Position numbers and translations under genes: made by a program
Shown: piece after piece, positions 36,487 through 45,372 of the stretch
Numbering within the stretch: the stretch's first letter is position 1
Layout: every line of letters starts with the position of its first letter
Source: Chitinophaga sp. HK235
GTDB lineage: Bacteria; Bacteroidota; Bacteroidia; Chitinophagales; Chitinophagaceae
NCBI RefSeq assembly: GCF_018255755.1
Contig: NZ_CP073766.1
Location: forward strand, 1,302,001 to 1,366,000
Reading direction: 5' to 3'
DNA: 64,000 nt
Notes under the pieces: generated by a model
Database searches by the model: none
What the model was told of the DNA's origin: nothing
What the model saw: the letters and a program-made list of their open reading frames with translations, nothing else

Positions 36487-38379
36487 TTATTTACAATAAG
36501 CCTGCAACAGCGGCAGTGCCTGTTGGGAGCCCATCAATGCTGCCTGATTCAGATCCCGGCAGCCGCTGGCCTTATCGTTCAGCAACAGATAACTGACACC
36601 ACGGGCCAGGTATATGTCCGCTCCGCCAGGATTCAAAGCCAGCGCCGCATTGAAGTCCTGTATGGAAACAGCCGCGGCTTTTTTCCGATCCCGCTCATAA
36701 ATACCCTTGAAATAAGGTATCCGGTCATTCTGAGGAAATTCCTTCACCAGGTCAGAGAAAAAGCGGTCATTATCCTGCATTTGCGGGTATAGTCTTACAA
36801 ACAGCACCGCAACAGCCTCCTTATCCTTGTTCTGTGAAACATATACCGGCGCAAAAGTTGTATCATTCAGGAAAACAGGCAGCGGCGTATTCGTATAGTG
36901 CTCACCGGTATAGTGGCCTTCCCATATGACCAGCTGGCCGGGCTGTATACCAGGTTTGCTCCTGACAGACACCTCCCCCGTGGTAACGGTATCGTTTGGA
37001 TGACGGCCCGTAGCCCAAAAATACCAGGGATGACTGCAAAATATTTTACGGTCTTTCAGACTACTGTTATGGATAAACGCAGTCATATCGTTGATACCTT
37101 TTCTTTCTTCATTGCCATGGCTTTGGGGATTTTCGTACCAGAGTGTAAAGGTAAGCTGCCATACAAACAGCATTCCCGCCACTACGTATACCCTTTTCCG
37201 TGCAAAACTGAATACCGGCATAATAGCCAGCAGGCAGCATACTATCAGAAACCAGAAAATCGTGTAGTCCTTCTTGTTGGGATCATAATTTTGCCGGAAT
37301 ACCAGTTCGTTGGTAAACGAAATCCAGGCCAGCAGACTGATAAAAACCACATATACCCACAGTTCATCTCTTTTTACAGGAGTCTCCGGCTGTGCAGATT
37401 TTCGTTTAGCCGTTTTAGTATTAGCGGCTGGTACTGCCCAAAGGGTCATCCAATAGTTAAACCCATACAGGCAGATGACCGCCGCCAACGGCGACAAAGT
37501 GATGAGGTTGCGTAACGCACCACCAGACTGGCCCAGGTCCATATACACCGCAAAGATGACATATACCAGGAACCCCACTGTAAACTGCAACAGGATAAAA
37601 TAATCGGACAACAGTTTTCTAAGACTGCCCAGGTAGCCCCACAGAAAGAAGAAAAAGGCTACCGGTCCCAGTACGTAAACATATTTACCGGAATGATGGG
37701 TAAGACTGACATGCGCATAGCGGTTTTTACTGTTCCCACTCGACAACAGCTCCTGCATAAGCGACAGGGGCCTGCCGGAATATACATACCAGCCCAGCGC
37801 CCAGGCAGCCATACCTGCGGCCATCAAAGGAATATAACGGTACAGGCGACGCTGCAGCAGCGGGTACAACCAGAAAGGCATCAACAGAATTCCTTCTGAC
37901 CGGGCCAGGGGCAGCAATCCGCCTACAAGCGCAAACCAGTGAAACTTCTCTGTATAAAAACAATAGAGACCCAGACATATCAGGAAAGAAGCCAGCGGCT
38001 CTGTCATAGCATCCCTGGCGATGCCGAAGAGGAAAGTCTGAAACAACAGGAACACCACCGCCACCGAAGCATGCGGTACCCCTTTATGACGGAGACCTTT
38101 ATACAACAATATGCCGGATAACGCTGTCAGCGCCACCATGAGTAACATGGCTCCTGTTTTACCGAAGGCCTGAACCGGCAAATAAAACAGTACCACAAAC
38201 AGTGGCCGGTTCCATGCAGATAGCCACTGCAGGCCATTATGACGGGCATCCTGCACATTCATCAGGCGGGTAATGGCATCGTCATCCCAGGTAAAATTCG
38301 ACAGCTGCGACCAGACCATCGAAATGACCACAAAAATAAAAGTATAGATCAGGTAATCGTAACGTTTCAATGATTTCAT
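36487..38379 (-). CDS. GT-C-like polytopic glycosyltransferase-type protein with C-terminal TPR
   Basis: 630 residues. About 11-12 membrane helices span residues 8-420. The first periplasmic loop has WDDDAI, the position and type of the acidic catalytic motif in polyprenyl-phosphate-dependent GT-C enzymes (GT39/ArnT-like). A soluble C-terminal part ends in two TPR-like repeats (about 550-625, YFKGIYERDRKKA and YLARGVSYLLL). It probably moves a sugar from a lipid carrier on the periplasmic face. Its start overlaps the FAD enzyme's stop by four bases (ATGA), so they are translated together. Confidence 0.78.
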   Translation of the reverse strand: MKSLKRYDYLIYTFIFVVISMVWSQLSNFTWDDDAITRLMNVQDARHNGLQWLSAWNRPLFVVLFYLPVQAFGKTGAMLLMVALTALSGILLYKGLRHKGVPHASVAVVFLLFQTFLFGIARDAMTEPLASFLICLGLYCFYTEKFHWFALVGGLLPLARSEGILLMPFWLYPLLQRRLYRYIPLMAAGMAAWALGWYVYSGRPLSLMQELLSSGNSKNRYAHVSLTHHSGKYVYVLGPVAFFFFLWGYLGSLRKLLSDYFILLQFTVGFLVYVIFAVYMDLGQSGGALRNLITLSPLAAVICLYGFNYWMTLWAVPAANTKTAKRKSAQPETPVKRDELWVYVVFISLLAWISFTNELVFRQNYDPNKKDYTIFWFLIVCCLLAIMPVFSFARKRVYVVAGMLFVWQLTFTLWYENPQSHGNEERKGINDMTAFIHNSSLKDRKIFCSHPWYFWATGRHPNDTVTTGEVSVRSKPGIQPGQLVIWEGHYTGEHYTNTPLPVFLNDTTFAPVYVSQNKDKEAVAVLFVRLYPQMQDNDRFFSDLVKEFPQNDRIPYFKGIYERDRKKAAAVSIQDFNAALALNPGGADIYLARGVSYLLLNDKASGCRDLNQAALMGSQQALPLLQAYCK

Positions 38380-39950
38380 ACGGTCTGTTTTTCTTCGTGA
38401 TACTCCTGTTCGGTATTGATCTCCCAGATATTACTCCGGTCTGTAATGCCCTGGATGATATTATCTACAGCAGTCATAGCGGTGAGCATAGAGTGATCGG
38501 CGTTATTGTATTTATGCATACCGTTTCGACCGACGAGAAACAGATTGCTGATGGTGTCCATATATTTTCTGAGTTCATCAAACCGGTGATAGGTGCCGAA
38601 ATAAGCCGGATACGTTTTTTGCATCCTCACCAAAGTACTGTCCAGTACATCTTCCTGGCGGATGATACCGATCTTTTGCAGTTCGGCGATGCCAAAGTTA
38701 ATAAACTGGTGGTTTTCCATACTCCATAACTCATCGCCTTCATTACAAAAATATTCCAGGCCTATCCATACTTTGGAGGGATCACTGACCATATAAGGGC
38801 TCCAGTTGTTAAAGATCTGGAGGCGGCCGACACGGACATCATTTTCCTGAATATAGATCCAGTTGTCTTTCACGAGTGCATGGTCTGGCGAAAGCACCAG
38901 TTTGTTTACCAGGAGTCCAACGGTGACAAAATCGCGGTATTCCAGTCCGCGGGCAATTTCCTGTATAGGGCCGGGTACAGCTTCTTTCATGGCTGCCGCC
39001 AGTTCCTTCACTGGCATGGTGGAGAAAAAATAGTCTCCGCTGTAGCAGCCATCGGGAGTACTAACACTTTGTATAGTACCGTGTTCCAGTTTTACACCCG
39101 TTACCGGTTGGTGGAGCCGTATCTCTCCTCCCATGGCGGTAATGCGGGCGGCTACTTCTTCCCAAAGCTGACCCGGCCCAAATTTTGGATACAGGAATCT
39201 TTCTATAAGACTGGTTTCCGTGTTCTTTTGTGCAATATCTTCCCCTCCTGTTCTGGTAAAGAGTTTTTGTAATGCATGCAGGATTGTTTTGGACACCGAT
39301 AGTTTTTTGATACGCTGATGTCCCCATTCTGCATCAATTTCATGGCAGGGCTTTCCCCAAACCTTTTCCGTATAGTCTTTAAAGAAAGTTTCATATAGTA
39401 CACGCCCGAAACGTTTGATAAAAAATTCTTCGAGCGTTTTTTCCTTTTTACGGAAGAAAAGCCGGGCATATCCGTAAGAGATTATGATCCGGAAAAGCCG
39501 GAACAGTCCCAGTTTGGAAATGGTGCTGACCGACAGGGTAAGCGGATAAAGAAACAGCTTCCGCTGGTAATAAATCCTCGACAACCTGTCACGTACCAGC
39601 ATCACCAGATTACCATCCGTTGTTTTTTGTTCGGCCTTTACTGTTCTGGTTTTCTGCTGATAAGTGATATTAACTTCTTCCTCTCCCGAAGCGATAGGCA
39701 TGATATCAAGCCACCATTCCATCACACGGTCTGACTTGGAAAAGAAACGATGGCCTCCGATGTCTATTCTGTTGCCGTTATAGCGGACCGTTTTCGAGAT
39801 CCCCCCAATATCTCCCGACATTTCGAGTATGATGGGTTTTATGTCCGTTCTTTTAAGCAGTTCATAAGCTGCAGTCAATCCCGCAGGACCAGCGCCGATA
39901 ATAACAGCCGTTTTTTTATTTGTCATAACAAAATAGTGTTTGGGAATCAT
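38376..39950 (-). CDS. NAD(P)/FAD-dependent oxidoreductase (UDP-galactopyranose mutase/protoporphyrinogen-oxidase-like)
   Basis: 524 residues if begun at 39950. The next ATG (39926) starts just before the FAD motif VIIGAGPAGLTAAYELL and gives a more usual 516-residue protein. However, the 39950 ATG overlaps the stop of the tiny upstream gene as ATGA, which supports coupling. Residues about 50-65 have the GGHRFFSKS segment common to amine-oxidase-like enzymes of glycan loci. In such loci these flavoproteins act on lipid-linked or nucleotide sugars. It is the middle gene of a three-gene operon with the GT-C-like protein. Confidence 0.85.
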   Translation of the reverse strand: MIPKHYFVMTNKKTAVIIGAGPAGLTAAYELLKRTDIKPIILEMSGDIGGISKTVRYNGNRIDIGGHRFFSKSDRVMEWWLDIMPIASGEEEVNITYQQKTRTVKAEQKTTDGNLVMLVRDRLSRIYYQRKLFLYPLTLSVSTISKLGLFRLFRIIISYGYARLFFRKKEKTLEEFFIKRFGRVLYETFFKDYTEKVWGKPCHEIDAEWGHQRIKKLSVSKTILHALQKLFTRTGGEDIAQKNTETSLIERFLYPKFGPGQLWEEVAARITAMGGEIRLHQPVTGVKLEHGTIQSVSTPDGCYSGDYFFSTMPVKELAAAMKEAVPGPIQEIARGLEYRDFVTVGLLVNKLVLSPDHALVKDNWIYIQENDVRVGRLQIFNNWSPYMVSDPSKVWIGLEYFCNEGDELWSMENHQFINFGIAELQKIGIIRQEDVLDSTLVRMQKTYPAYFGTYHRFDELRKYMDTISNLFLVGRNGMHKYNNADHSMLTAMTAVDNIIQGITDRSNIWEINTEQEYHEEKQTV

Positions 39951-40102
39951 TTCTTTCTTTCAGCACTATCCTTGTTGACAAAAGGCAGGCATCTCCATAA
40001 TAAATCCCATAAAAAAACCAGCAGGTATAAAGGGAAAAACAGAATCCTGACAGCTGCTTTCCAGCATAGTATGGCATAATAAAAAGCACGTTCCATCATC
40101 AT
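39947..40102 (-). CDS. Tiny membrane protein, 51 aa, coupled to the FAD enzyme
   Basis: Too short for standard ORF lists. It opens with three consecutive ATGs (40102-40094), then has a hydrophobic segment at about residues 19-40 (ILFFPLYLLVFLWDLLW) and a charged tail (NKDSAERKK). Its TGA (39949-39947) overlaps the ATG of the next gene (ATGA). Hydrophobicity, basic flanks and the overlap argue that it is real. It could be a membrane anchor for the oxidoreductase. The family is not known to me. Confidence 0.6.
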   Translation of the reverse strand: MMMERAFYYAILCWKAAVRILFFPLYLLVFLWDLLWRCLPFVNKDSAERKK

Positions 40103-40251
40103 GAAAAATTAAGCATGGTTGACTGGCATACGCAGCGCTAACGCAGGACAATCAGTAGTGATAACTGCTACTAATACACGATGATGAAATAAAACCCTTA
40201 TGCAGGATAAAAAAATATTTTGGGAGAAGACGGGGGCGGGATAAAAATGAA

Positions 40252-40271
40252 CCCAGGGCTTAAGCCCTGGG
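40252..40271. terminator. 20-bp GC-rich palindrome downstream of the DUF6882-like gene
   Basis: CCCAGGGCTTAAGCCCTGGG is a perfect palindrome, followed on the minus strand by TTCATTTTTAT. It lies 16 bases after the stop at 40287 and probably ends that gene. The same palindrome is widespread in Bacteroidota intergenic regions as I recall, so it may also be a dispersed element. Confidence 0.65.
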
Positions 40272-40286
40272 CTATAAATATAAATA

Positions 40287-40961
40287 TTATGACAGCTTGC
40301 CATTGAGGCTGGCAAGGCGGTTCAGTTCATCGAAAGTGGCTACTATACTATTATTATTGTGGGTGGCAGATAATTCGTTACCGGAAACAGTGATGGCAAA
40401 GTCCCTTGCTTTCAGGTAACTGGTAAATGCCTCGCGGTGGTTCATTTCAAACAGTGATACCAGCTGAGGAAACACGGTAAGAATACGTTGAGGCGTATCC
40501 GTGCGGGCGGCATCAATGATATCGCTTTTGATGGTTACCAATAAGGCGCCCTGTCCGTAGTCGGCCACATAATAGGCACTGGAGCCAAACATACCGGAGG
40601 CGATCATACCTATATAATGTACGTCGTTGAGCGAAGCTTCAAACTGGCCGTTGGCAAAAAGCGCCACCTGATGCTGTTCTCCGTATTGTTTCAGCTGTAA
40701 AGCTTGCTGTAACAGGTTTTCAGGAATATCAGACTGTACATTGGCCCATCCCCACAGAAAGGTATTGGACACATGAGAGAAAGTACCCAGTACCTGGATC
40801 GGAAATACCAGCTCATCACCGAAGCTGAGGGTGCCTTCTGACAGATCTGCATTCCAGTCGTTATTGCCGATTACAGCGGCGAGGTCATTCTGTTTATCCA
40901 GTGCAATGCCGCCGTACTGTGCTATCAGGTCTGGGACTGTTAATGCTGCGGAAGTTGACAT
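40287..40961 (-). CDS. DUF6882-like cytoplasmic protein
   Basis: 224 residues without signal or membrane segments. The central LGTFSHVSNTFLWGWAN, with the W-x-W pattern and following NLLQQALQLKQYGEQHQ, fits the DUF6882 type. Function unknown. Monocistronic by the look of its neighbours. Confidence 0.65.
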   Translation of the reverse strand: MSTSAALTVPDLIAQYGGIALDKQNDLAAVIGNNDWNADLSEGTLSFGDELVFPIQVLGTFSHVSNTFLWGWANVQSDIPENLLQQALQLKQYGEQHQVALFANGQFEASLNDVHYIGMIASGMFGSSAYYVADYGQGALLVTIKSDIIDAARTDTPQRILTVFPQLVSLFEMNHREAFTSYLKARDFAITVSGNELSATHNNNSIVATFDELNRLASLNGKLS

Positions 40962-40995
40962 GATGTTCCGTTTTTTAAATTTTGGGCAAGATAAG

Positions 40996-42297
40996 TTATT
41001 CAGTGGGAACTGTTGTTTTGCTGTCCTTATTTTTTAAGGCGTTGATAACCGCTGCCTGCCGTGTTATCTGTTCCTGCTGGCTTTCAAGTTTTTTATTCAG
41101 TTCGATGATATAAAGTGTCAGCTCTTCTATTTTCTGCATCTGCAGTCTTTGCATTTCGCCAAGGTCGAGCCCTTGAGTGGTCACTTCCGCAGCGGAAGGG
41201 ATGCCCGGAAGGTGCTTATTTTGTTCAATGTGCGCTGCTATTTCCTTTAGTGATGGCAGTTGATAAGCAGGATCAAATACCATATCCGCCCAGGTTTCCT
41301 GCGTAACCTTTACTTTACGGACTCCTAGCGCGCCACCGACTGTCAGTTTATAATCCTGTTGTGGTTGAGCCCCGATGCCGATATTCCCGTCCGGGCTGAT
41401 CCGCATTCTTTCCAGCGGGAGACCTTTATCCGCCGTAGCAAAGACCAGGAAACCGGAAGCGTCTGTAGTAGCAGCCTTGTCCATAATGGCGCCGATGTAT
41501 GCCACTCCTTTGCCGCCGGAAGCATTGGGCGCTGTCCATGTAACCGAACCGATACTGCTGGCAGTGGCCGTGGCGCCGGTGCTTAATATCAGATGTGACT
41601 GGCTGTTCTGTGCTGTTCCGGGATTATGTATTTCCAGTACACGGTTATTGCCGCCATGGAAGTAAGCCTGTGCATCTGTTTTACCGATGCCCACATTACC
41701 GGTAAGATGATCGATACTGAGTTGATCGTTGCCGGAAGAGCCATCATCTTTCAGTGTACCAAACAATGTTTTACTACCGCCAGTGTATATACGATAATAT
41801 CGCTGATCCGGCAGGCGACCATTATTCTGGAATACCAGTTCAGGGTTATTATCGGCTGCCAGGGTAAACAAGCGGATAGGTTTATCAGTGCCCAGGCCCA
41901 GGTATCCGTTGGAAGTGATCACAGCACGCTGAAGCGGACCGGCTCCGGCGGAAGTGGCAAACACCAGGTCGCCCTGCGCGTTGGTGCTAGCATCACCGCT
42001 GATATGTCCGCCAATGAAAGCCATCAGTTTCATTCCGGTGGAATTGGGCGTAACCCAGGAAACGGAACCTACAGATCCTTTGTTGGCAGTGGCCCCGCTG
42101 CTGAGTATGAGGTGGGCCTGACTATTGGTGAGGGTACCTGGGTTCATGATTTCCAGTACACGATTGGTGCCGCCATGCGTATAGGCGTTGGGGGTAGTGG
42201 TGCCAATACCCACATTACCGGGGAATGAAGTATCCTGGGCATAGGTTTGATACCCAACAGTACAGCAGAACGCTGAGAGCGTTAAAAACAATTTCAT
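40996..42297 (-). CDS. Secreted tail-fibre-like repeat protein with C-terminal coiled coil
   Basis: 433 residues: signal peptide (about 1-20, ending TYAQ), two homologous segments (about 25-170 and 180-320) each with VGIGTTTPNAY/VGIGKTDAQAY, a GGNNRVLEI-type strand and HLILS. A PEGNIGIGAQPQQDYKLTVGG region leads to the LPGIPSAAEV block found in trimeric phage-tail/endosialidase-like proteins of Bacteroidota. A coiled coil with heptads (about 380-425, EELTLYIIELNKKLESQQEQI) ends it. Probably a trimeric surface fibre; it has no T9SS tail. The internal duplication is visible at DNA level. Confidence 0.8.
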   Translation of the reverse strand: MKLFLTLSAFCCTVGYQTYAQDTSFPGNVGIGTTTPNAYTHGGTNRVLEIMNPGTLTNSQAHLILSSGATANKGSVGSVSWVTPNSTGMKLMAFIGGHISGDASTNAQGDLVFATSAGAGPLQRAVITSNGYLGLGTDKPIRLFTLAADNNPELVFQNNGRLPDQRYYRIYTGGSKTLFGTLKDDGSSGNDQLSIDHLTGNVGIGKTDAQAYFHGGNNRVLEIHNPGTAQNSQSHLILSTGATATASSIGSVTWTAPNASGGKGVAYIGAIMDKAATTDASGFLVFATADKGLPLERMRISPDGNIGIGAQPQQDYKLTVGGALGVRKVKVTQETWADMVFDPAYQLPSLKEIAAHIEQNKHLPGIPSAAEVTTQGLDLGEMQRLQMQKIEELTLYIIELNKKLESQQEQITRQAAVINALKNKDSKTTVPTE

Positions 42298-42465
42298 GGG
42301 AATAAGGATTAAAAATAAAGATCAGCATTTATTATTCCATCATGATAAAATAAATTTCCCTGCCTGAAAAGATTACAGTAACTTTTAAAGGTATTCCTCC
42401 AGACTGGCATTAGATCGTCATGTGATTATAACCCGCAGTTTTTGTACCCATAAAAAGCTATCAAG

Positions 42466-43155
42466 ATGGCAAACAAAGTAAACATCGTCCTGGTACATGG
42501 TGCCTGGGGCGAAAGTATGCATTGGAACAAGGTGATTCCCTTGTTGACCGCCCAGGGCTATACGGTAGTGGCGCCTCAATGCCCGCTGACCTCCCTGGCC
42601 GATGATGCAGAGTCTGTCCACCGAATGGCCGGACAGCTGGAAGGTAAATCATTACTGGTAGGGCATTCCTATGGTGGTGCTATCATCACTGAAGCAGCAG
42701 CAAAGGCACCTGGTACAGCCGGATTGGTGTATATCGCCGCCTTTGCTCCTGATGAATCTGAAAACCTGGCAGCACTATTACAAAGAGGTCAGCCTGCGCC
42801 TGGTGGAGCTAATATCTACCCCGACCAGTATGGTTTTCTATGGATCAAACGGGACAAATTCGGAGAGAGTTTTTGTCAGGATGCTTCACCGGACGATGCC
42901 ACTGTGATGGCGGCTACCCAGAAACCCATAGCCGGCAGATGTTTTGAAGACAAGCCCAGTACTATCGGCTGGAAGAATTTTCCGGTATGGTACCAGGTAT
43001 CTGAAAACGACCGGATGATACCGCCCGACACACAACGTTTTATGGCTGACCGTATGAAGGCCCAAACCATCTCACTGGCTGCCAGCCACGCTTCCCTGGC
43101 TACTCACCCTAAAGAGATCGCCAGCTTTATCAGCAAAGCCGCCGAAGGAATTTAA
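42466..43155 (+). CDS. Alpha/beta fold hydrolase
   Basis: 229 residues, cytoplasmic, close to the small EstC/salicylate-esterase-like alpha/beta hydrolases: oxyanion region VLVHGAWGES at the N-terminus, nucleophile elbow GHSYGG (Ser at about residue 67), acidic residue in SENDRMIP and His in ASHASL. It hydrolyses small esters or lactones of unknown identity. A hairpin follows its stop. Confidence 0.9.
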   Translation: MANKVNIVLVHGAWGESMHWNKVIPLLTAQGYTVVAPQCPLTSLADDAESVHRMAGQLEGKSLLVGHSYGGAIITEAAAKAPGTAGLVYIAAFAPDESENLAALLQRGQPAPGGANIYPDQYGFLWIKRDKFGESFCQDASPDDATVMAATQKPIAGRCFEDKPSTIGWKNFPVWYQVSENDRMIPPDTQRFMADRMKAQTISLAASHASLATHPKEIASFISKAAEGI

Positions 43156-43160
43156 TTCAT

Positions 43161-43195
43161 ATTCCGGGAGCCACGCTGTATGCGGCTCCCGGAAT
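43161..43195 (+). terminator. Hairpin after the hydrolase gene
   Basis: 12-bp perfect stem (ATTCCGGGAGCC, 43161-43172, with 43184-43195). There is no clear T-run after it on the plus strand, so the strength is uncertain. Confidence 0.6.
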
Positions 43196-43233
43196 ACTTC
43201 GTAATTTAGTGGCTGTAGCATTTAAAAGAACCC

Positions 43234-43737
43234 ATGAATCAATTAAACCCGGAAGTAACCCTCCGCCGTATTACTGTAGACAATGTAGAAGACATTTGCG
43301 ATCTCAGTAAAACCCTTAGTTCTGTACAACGTGGTATGGTAGCCGATAACGGTGAGTCCATCGCTGTAGCCCATTATTCAGAAGATGCCTGGTTCAGGGC
43401 CATCTATGCCGATGATACCCCTATAGGGTTTATCATGTTACATACCGGTGCCGACTGGAGTGACGGACTCGATTTCCCCAACATGTTCCTCTGGCGCTTT
43501 ATGATAGCAGGCCCCCATCAGGGCAAAGGCTATGGCAGCAAAGCCATCGGACTGGTACTGCGTAATCTCGCCGGACGCGGCATCTCTGAACTGTATACCA
43601 GCTGTGGCGAAGGCGAAGGCAGTCCCCTCTCCTTTTATCAACGACTGGGCTTTACACCTACCGGTGAGTATTATGACGATGAGATGGAGCTTAAGCTGAC
43701 ATTTACGGCTGATACCGTAAAAGCCATGCTGGGCTGA
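43234..43737 (+). CDS. GNAT N-acetyltransferase, polyamine-acetyltransferase-like
   Basis: 167 residues with acetyl-CoA motif GPHQGKGYGSKAI (about residues 91-103) and C-terminal FYQRLGFTPTGEYYDDE. The N-terminal LRRITVDNVEDICDL and the F-L-W-R-F-M-I-A strand resemble SpeG/BltD-type spermidine acetyltransferases. Substrate specificity is inferred. It converges on the DinB gene with two bases between stops. Confidence 0.85.
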   Translation: MNQLNPEVTLRRITVDNVEDICDLSKTLSSVQRGMVADNGESIAVAHYSEDAWFRAIYADDTPIGFIMLHTGADWSDGLDFPNMFLWRFMIAGPHQGKGYGSKAIGLVLRNLAGRGISELYTSCGEGEGSPLSFYQRLGFTPTGEYYDDEMELKLTFTADTVKAMLG

Positions 43738-43739
43738 TA

Positions 43740-44246
43740 TTACAGCATCTTTTCGCGGATACCGGCCAGATGGTGGTCATCATGTTCAGCCACAAAATAA
43801 GCCAGGTCAATAATACGCATCGGTGTTTTTAAACGCGGATGCAAGGCTGTTTTCTCCAGCTGCGTTTCTTCCAGCTGCCACAGCCTGGCCACCATCAAAG
43901 CCCTTTGTTCCCGGAACCGTTGTAATAACTCAGTCAGGCTGACAGCATTATGATTGGCATTATGTGTCCGCTGATTGGTAAGGTCTGCCGCACTTAACTC
44001 CGGCAGGCCTTTTACAAAATCATCAAAACGTCCCAGCCAGAGTGGTTCCATATCCGACAGATGGCCCACCTCTTCTTTAACAGACCACTGTCCATCCGCT
44101 TTACGGACCAATAGACTTTCTTCCAGGCCACGGGTCATTTCTTCTACCCTGGCAGGTGTACCACTCAGGCGCTCAATAATGGAAGGCATTATTCCATTGT
44201 CTGTGATAACCGGAAACACCCGGTCAAACCATGCAGTTCTTTTCAT
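43740..44246 (-). CDS. DinB family protein
   Basis: 168 residues of the four-helix DinB/YfiT fold. The three metal-binding His positions are visible as H in EEVGHLSDME, H in the middle helix (NANHNAV) and HDDHH near the C-terminus. Such proteins act as metal-dependent thiol S-transferases (bacillithiol, mycothiol) or are uncharacterised; which applies here is unknown. Confidence 0.85.
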   Translation of the reverse strand: MKRTAWFDRVFPVITDNGIMPSIIERLSGTPARVEEMTRGLEESLLVRKADGQWSVKEEVGHLSDMEPLWLGRFDDFVKGLPELSAADLTNQRTHNANHNAVSLTELLQRFREQRALMVARLWQLEETQLEKTALHPRLKTPMRIIDLAYFVAEHDDHHLAGIREKML

Positions 44247-44274
44247 GACTATACAGGAATTTTATAGTTTTTTT

Positions 44275-44907
44275 TCAGGGACGATGCTTCTGGAAAAAAT
44301 CATACAGTGCTTTAACATTACCATCGCACAGCAGCGGCATAGCCTGTTCCAGCAACGATTTAGGCCAATTCCACCATTCCATTTCCAGGAGCAGTTGTAT
44401 CTCCTCTTCCGGAAAACGTTTACGAATTTCTTTGGCTGGGTTACCGCCCACTATTGTATAAGGAGCTACCTCTTTTGTAACAAGCGCCCTACTCCCAATT
44501 ACAGCACCATGGCCTATTTTCACACCCGGCATGATCATCGCTTCAGCACCAATCCACACATCATTACCTACCACGGTATCTCCTGCTCCTTCATAAGCAT
44601 TGATACTTCCATGAAAAGCCGGTTCTTCCTGCATATAAAAGAAAGGAAAACTGGAAATCCAGTCGTGCCGGTGGCCCTGATTGCCACACATGATAAAAGC
44701 AGCTCCGCTGCCGATAGAACAATAACTACCGATAATCAGTTTATCTACATCGTTACGATCAGGAGGCAGGTAACGGGCGCAGTCATCAAAGGAATGTCCG
44801 TGGTAATAACCGGAATAATAACTGTATTCACCGACAATAATATTAGGATTGGTAACCTGCTCCGATAATAATTTCCCCCGGAAAGGGCTTTCAAAATAAT
44901 TCTTCAT
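44275..44907 (-). CDS. CatB/Vat-like O-acetyltransferase
   Basis: 210 residues from the ATG at 44907, the usual size of xenobiotic acetyltransferases. The frame is open further upstream, but that extension runs through a terminator hairpin and is not credible. It has left-handed beta-helix hexapeptides (VVGNDVWIGAEAMIMPGVKIGHGAVIGS) and the family segments NPNIIVGEYSYYSG and FMCGNQGHRHDW-like, with His79-type catalysis in GHRHD. It may acetylate chloramphenicol or streptogramin-like molecules or a sugar; resistance is not shown by sequence. Confidence 0.85.
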   Translation of the reverse strand: MKNYFESPFRGKLLSEQVTNPNIIVGEYSYYSGYYHGHSFDDCARYLPPDRNDVDKLIIGSYCSIGSGAAFIMCGNQGHRHDWISSFPFFYMQEEPAFHGSINAYEGAGDTVVGNDVWIGAEAMIMPGVKIGHGAVIGSRALVTKEVAPYTIVGGNPAKEIRKRFPEEEIQLLLEMEWWNWPKSLLEQAMPLLCDGNVKALYDFFQKHRP

Positions 44908-44999
44908 TTGACTGTATATATGGGTTACGGGGAGCAATTTACGAAGAAGTAACCTTATATAACGGCCAAAGATGTACGAAGTGCCAGCATCAAAAAAAC

Positions 45000-45031
45000 A
45001 ACCGGCGTATGGAATATCCCATACGCCGGTT
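45000..45031 (-). terminator. Intrinsic terminator of the lanthipeptide-like gene
   Basis: 13-bp perfect stem (45000-45012 with 45019-45031) and a 6-base loop; on the minus strand it is followed by a T-run (complement of 44992-44998). It lies 32 bases after the stop of the 47-aa gene. Confidence 0.9.
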
Positions 45032-45062
45032 GCCATCTCTTATGAATAGGTTGCCTACAGTA

Positions 45063-45206
45063 CTAACACACCCAATTGGTCGGAGGACAGGTTTTGTGTT
45101 GTGTAATCGGCAGGGTACGGTTATGATCTTCCATCACAACAGTCTGACCGAGGGCAACAATCTTGATTTTAGCCAGTTTCAACCTGGCTGCGGGTTTCTT
45201 TTTCAT
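45063..45206 (-). CDS. Orphan lanthipeptide/RiPP precursor-like peptide, 47 aa
   Basis: Too short for standard ORF lists. The N-terminal half, MKKK then RLKLAKIKIVAL (residues 8-19), matches the basic-hydrophobic leader pattern of Bacteroidota class I lanthipeptide precursors (L-x-L-x-K-x-x-I-x-x-L). The C-terminal half has T39-C40, T43 and C47 in TCPPTNWVC, residues that could be dehydrated and cyclised. It has its own intrinsic terminator and about 160 bases of promoter-sized space upstream. No LanB/LanC-like enzyme, peptidase or exporter gene is in this window, so modification would need an enzyme elsewhere. A plain unmodified secreted or signalling peptide is the alternative. Confidence 0.65.
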   Translation of the reverse strand: MKKKPAARLKLAKIKIVALGQTVVMEDHNRTLPITQHKTCPPTNWVC

Positions 45207-45372
45207 AACTTACAGGTTTGAATGATTAGAAATACTAACAATGTATAATAAAACAACCAGACATAAAATCCCGCTTTTACGTGATTTTCCCTGCAGACAC
45301 ACCGCGTGAACGAAACTAACCATCAGACGCTATTCACCCGGGGCTTTCGAATATTAACTGCGCATATGAAAC

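Noticed and set aside
44908..45036. Upstream extension of the CatB-like reading frame
   Set aside because: It crosses the terminator hairpin of the lanthipeptide-like gene; family length fits the ATG at 44907.
45009..45221. Plus-strand frame overlapping the lanthipeptide-like gene
   Set aside because: It runs through the terminator and has no start context; the minus-strand peptide has a leader motif and its own terminator.
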